A DNA stretch of 64,000 nucleotides, taken from NCBI GenBank assembly GCA_031308135.1, contig JAHLJT010009419.1, positions 35,457,221 through 35,521,220 on the forward strand, given 5' to 3'. Shown here one piece after another: positions 60,611 to 64,000 of this stretch (position 1 is the first letter of the stretch; every line of letters begins with the position of its first letter). Under the pieces are notes generated by a model, which saw only the letters and a program-made list of their open reading frames with translations, was not told the DNA's origin and made no database searches. Made by a program: the position numbers and the translations under genes. This stretch comes from Acheta domesticus. Its lineage: Eukaryota > Arthropoda > Insecta > Orthoptera > Gryllidae.

Positions 60611-62454
60611 CTGCAACGTGTAATTAATGACGAATGGCCTTCCATTGAAAGCGAATGCAAGAACAAATGTCTTGAAAATTTTCAGAATGTGATCAGTGTG
60701 TGACATTGTGACAATTCATTGCATTAAAGAGTAAAGTGCCACATTTTGATTAATGTTACAAGAAAAATAAATTTTATACTGTAAATTATTGTTTGTTTTA
60801 AATATATAAGAAACTGGCGAAACTACTTTCTGGGTTCCTTGTGGTTGTGTTGTAGTTTATTCCTTAATGTGTTTCCATATCTCTTTCGCAAACCACACAT
60901 TTGAATATTTATATTACGACATTGGGAAAGAGATATTAATTTAACTTTCTTAATCCTGAAATTTGTAGGTAAGTAATATTCATGCAGTAATCATTTTAAT
61001 AAGTAATGGCATGCACATTTGAACATCCAATCCTTGCTTGTTTTCGCTCCCTCCGACACAGAAAGGATTTTACAGAAAGAAATGCTATTTATACGCAATT
61101 ATTTTATTGATTTTCTATTATTAGGATGAAACAAACGTCTGTAAATTCTGGATGCAAACTAGTTATTCTGAACAAGGTTTTTAAATATAAAAAACAATGC
61201 CAAACAACACAACTGATCTCGATCACAGCTAAGCGACAAGCGACACAGCACATACTACAAGCGACAGAGCACTCACGCGGTTTGTTTATGCAACAAGCTT
61301 TCTGAGCACAGCAATATGGCGGAGGTGGCTTCAAGTTTATGACGTCATGCATCTCCATGTATTTTTAGCTCCAAGGTTTTCATTCACTTCGTTCTCTCGT
61401 TGGGCAAACCATAGGTCAAATTCAGCGGATCTGGAGGAGAATTTTGGTTGGTTGCTCTGAGCGGTAGTTTTCCGCGTTTTTTTCCGATCAACATTAGGCG
61501 AATGCCGAAATAGTACCCTAACGCGGACCGCGGACCTACGGACCGCGCGCGATCTTTGCTTTCTCTTCCTTGCTCTATCCTTCCCCCTTACATAGACTTA
61601 CACTTACATGCTCTACACTACCACAGATGTCGGGAGGCCAATCGGGAGTTGAGATCTTGTCCCGGCTGGGCCGGTGACCCGCTCGTGGGAGATATCTGAG
61701 TAGCGAAAACCCCGCTAGCCGACGTGCAGATCGGTCTTGGAGCTCGATATCTCGATATTTAGCGGGGAAAGAACAAAACCGCCTAAGGTAGTCAAATATG
61801 CACTACACGTATAGGACTAATGTTCTCGGAAGTTGGTGCGCCCGGAAACAACGAAATAGTTAATCAATCCACAGTCAAGAAAATGTGACTCATTTGAAGA
61901 AGTGACTGGGACGCATCACACAGATGTAAGCAAAAAGTAGTTTCACACAAGCGTATGAGTTTATGAAAATCATTCTTTATGGCTTTTCCTTCATGATATT
62001 CAATCCTGACAATGAACTTGGCGAACACTCACGCCGAGTTGCGGGAGGCCACCGATTCGCTTCACTCTGTCCCGCGAGAGCGGAAGTAGAAGAGCAACAA
62101 GTGTTGCATAACCACCAGGCGTTGAAATTCGCCTCTCCATGTAGTAGACGCAGGTTTGGGCATGTGGAGTTTTGATTGCTTAAGAAAAATATTGTTGTAG
62201 CGCCAAATACCCTTTCAAGAATTTTAGGTTTACCCCTTATAGAATTTTAGGTTTCTCACAAATGTTACGGCGCTCGAAGGCTACGAAGTTTGGCATTGAA
62301 ATACAGATGATTTATACTGGAATTTTCAGAGCAAATATAAAATACTAGAAAATCCCGGCAGACGTTGTTCTGCCGTTCATCTCCCTTTCTCACTGTCTTT
62401 CTCTCCCTCCCTCATCCTGTCCTAGTCTGTCTCTGCGTGTCTCTGTCTCTGCCG
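60611..62454. other. Noncoding stretch with moderate-GC patch
   Basis: 61500-61780 is GC-richer (GCGGACCGCGGACCTACGGA; GGCTGGGCCGGTGACCCGC). I could not assign it to a gene or RNA. Confidence 0.25.
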
Positions 62455-62705
62455 CTCTGTTTCTCTCATTCACATTTACTTTCTGATTCTGCACGTCTCT
62501 GAGAGGTGAGGTAATATCGGGAAACGCCGGACCAGCAAATATGTAATAGAATGTTCAAGAAGAGTTTATTCTGTAGATTACGGTGTGAGAAACGTTTCTT
62601 TGAGGCCTTAGGCCTCAAAATTTAGTTTTTATGACCCTAGAACGCATCGTTTAGAAGTTATTTGACGATATAGATTCAAAATGCTGCCAAGTGTGTTACA
62701 GGTTA
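62455..62705 (+). repeat. Family B repeat, copy 3
   Basis: Shares CTTTCTGATTCTGCACGTCT, CGCCGGACCAGCAAA, AATAGAATGTTCAAGAAG, CGTTTCTTTGAGGCCTTAGG and CCTAGAACGCATCG with the 19190 copy; a pyrimidine-rich lead also precedes both. Confidence 0.65.
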
Positions 62706-62874
62706 CATTTGACGCGAATATGTAGTGGATATGTGGTGAATATGTAGCGCCATGTAGTGGAGTTACAACATAATTAACAACACATTAACCTTCTAGGTGA
62801 GAAAACACGTAAAAGTGCCAACTTTCATGGAGATCGATCTAACGATGTCGGAGTTTTGCTCTCTTATATACATA

Positions 62875-62878
<4 letters not shown>

Positions 62879-62932
<54 letters not shown>
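62879..62932. repeat. (TA)n microsatellite
   Basis: About 27 TA units. Confidence 0.95.
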
Positions 62933-62936
<4 letters not shown>

Positions 62937-63365
62937 GGTTTCATTTTCGTTCAATGGTTTAATTACAGTCCAACAGGTTTATAATGAAGATATTACGTGT
63001 CGGGTTAATTTGTTAATTTCAATTCAAGCAAACAAGATTAATTGAAGGTTCATTTGCCATATTTTTTATCTAAATTTTGAAAAAGTGTGAACCACAAAAT
63101 TTAATTGTCTCACTCCCAATACTAAATAATTATCTTTAGCAATTCCTTATAATTAAATGTACCTTGCATCGGTTGACCTAGATAAAGACATTTCATAGAT
63201 GCAGCTGAAATTTAGAAAATTGAGTCCTAAATTTGGCACCTACGTTGTTTGGCTTATTGCTTAATTATTTCATAACGTTTATTTCGAAATTATACTTTTG
63301 ACGTAAGCCCCTGATCGTTAGGTAATTCATGTTCAGTAGGTATAGGAAATGTTTTGACTATCTCA

Positions 63366-63895
63366 AATCGTTGTGTGCCAAACACCAATGCAAGTGATAT
63401 GAATGTGCATTTACCTACCAATCTGGTCCAATATCATACGTGTAACTTTGTTATGTCAACTTTTTTTATTTAATTTATTTTTGCGCTGCGCAACTGCATG
63501 GCGTAATCTATCAAAATCTCATTTACAGCTTAATATTTCATTAATATTTACATATTTCATTACATTACATATCATTAACTTTTAACAACTTATATTATTC
63601 TACAAACAAATAAATAATTTAATAATACAAGCATTGTTGATTTTTATAACCAGAAAAGAAATACTACATATATTTTTCTAATTTGGAATCCTTAGAAATT
63701 TAATAATTTTTTAACACCGTGAATTAGAATTTTTTTGATTATCACAAAATGTTATGTGTCAAACACCTATGCATAGGGAGCTACCTACCAATCAGTACCA
63801 ATGTCACACGTGCAACCTTGTTATCTCAATTAAAAAAATAGACTGCTGTACAACTGCATGGTTATAAGCGAGAAAAATCTCTTTTACAATTTTAC
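63366..63895 (+). repeat. Family E: diverged tandem duplication
   Basis: 63366-63535 and 63747-63895 share, in order, GTGTGCCAAACACCAATGCA / ATGTGTCAAACACCTATGCA, TACCTACCAATC, CATACGTGTAACTTTGTTAT / CACACGTGCAACCTTGTTAT and CAACTGCATGG. Roughly 380 bases offset, same orientation, AT-rich and noncoding. Confidence 0.65.
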
Positions 63896-64000
63896 ATTGT
63901 AATAAAATTTAGGTATCTGATTATATAACAATATTTAATAACATTGTTTTTTAATAATTTAAAATATTCAACAATAAATACATTTAGTACTACAAGTACA

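Overview
The window is AT-rich eukaryotic DNA with GT-AG introns, long TA, CA, GA and ATT microsatellites and a dense load of transposable elements. It is almost certainly an arthropod, most likely an insect with a fairly large, repeat-rich genome. The protein of the one intact gene reads like insect Rae1, for example in its C-terminal SCYDELKPR block. The species cannot be named from the sequence.

The only gene that can be fully reconstructed is Rae1 (mRNA export / nucleoporin WD40 protein) on the minus strand, with eight coding exons between 15532 and 5867. All junctions keep frame and total 1089 bp (362 residues plus stop). An untranslated first exon ends at 15655. Upstream on the same strand are exon-like pieces of a possible second gene (17115-17034 and 16413-16246). 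Isolated exon-like segments on the minus strand at 36766-37004, 51931-52068, 53574-53701 and 60270-60610 may belong to genes that extend outside the window or to degraded elements.

The rest is mainly mobile DNA. 17219-17552 is a near-perfect 334-bp palindrome with a (CA)n(TA)n(TG)n core. 20350-23713 is the 3' part of an endogenous retrovirus-like element: a broken F-type envelope gene, a spacer and a complete 739-bp LTR, inserted in another repeat. 24925-28910 is a decayed CR1/Jockey-type LINE whose ORF1 carries an SGNH-hydrolase domain. A second copy of that LINE lies on the minus strand at 39720-37735 and is split by a nested insertion of other LINE fragments. 29680-30890 is an internally deleted piggyBac-like element with palindromic subterminal repeats. 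35328-35805 is an LTR-like promoter unit packed with the heptamer TCAGTGA and its complement.

A noncoding repeat family of about 1.3-1.5 kb ('family A') recurs about eight times (12930, 19437, 19851, 23714, 40707, 42241, 42898, 56276, 58300). Smaller families B, C and E and several MITEs (637, 5371/44701, 53795, 55456) fill much of the rest. Four GC-rich blocks (17560-18950, 31020-32170, 50200-50900, 52140-52600) stand out; three of them contain a short minisatellite. I found no tRNA or rRNA genes, CRISPR arrays or bacterial-type features.
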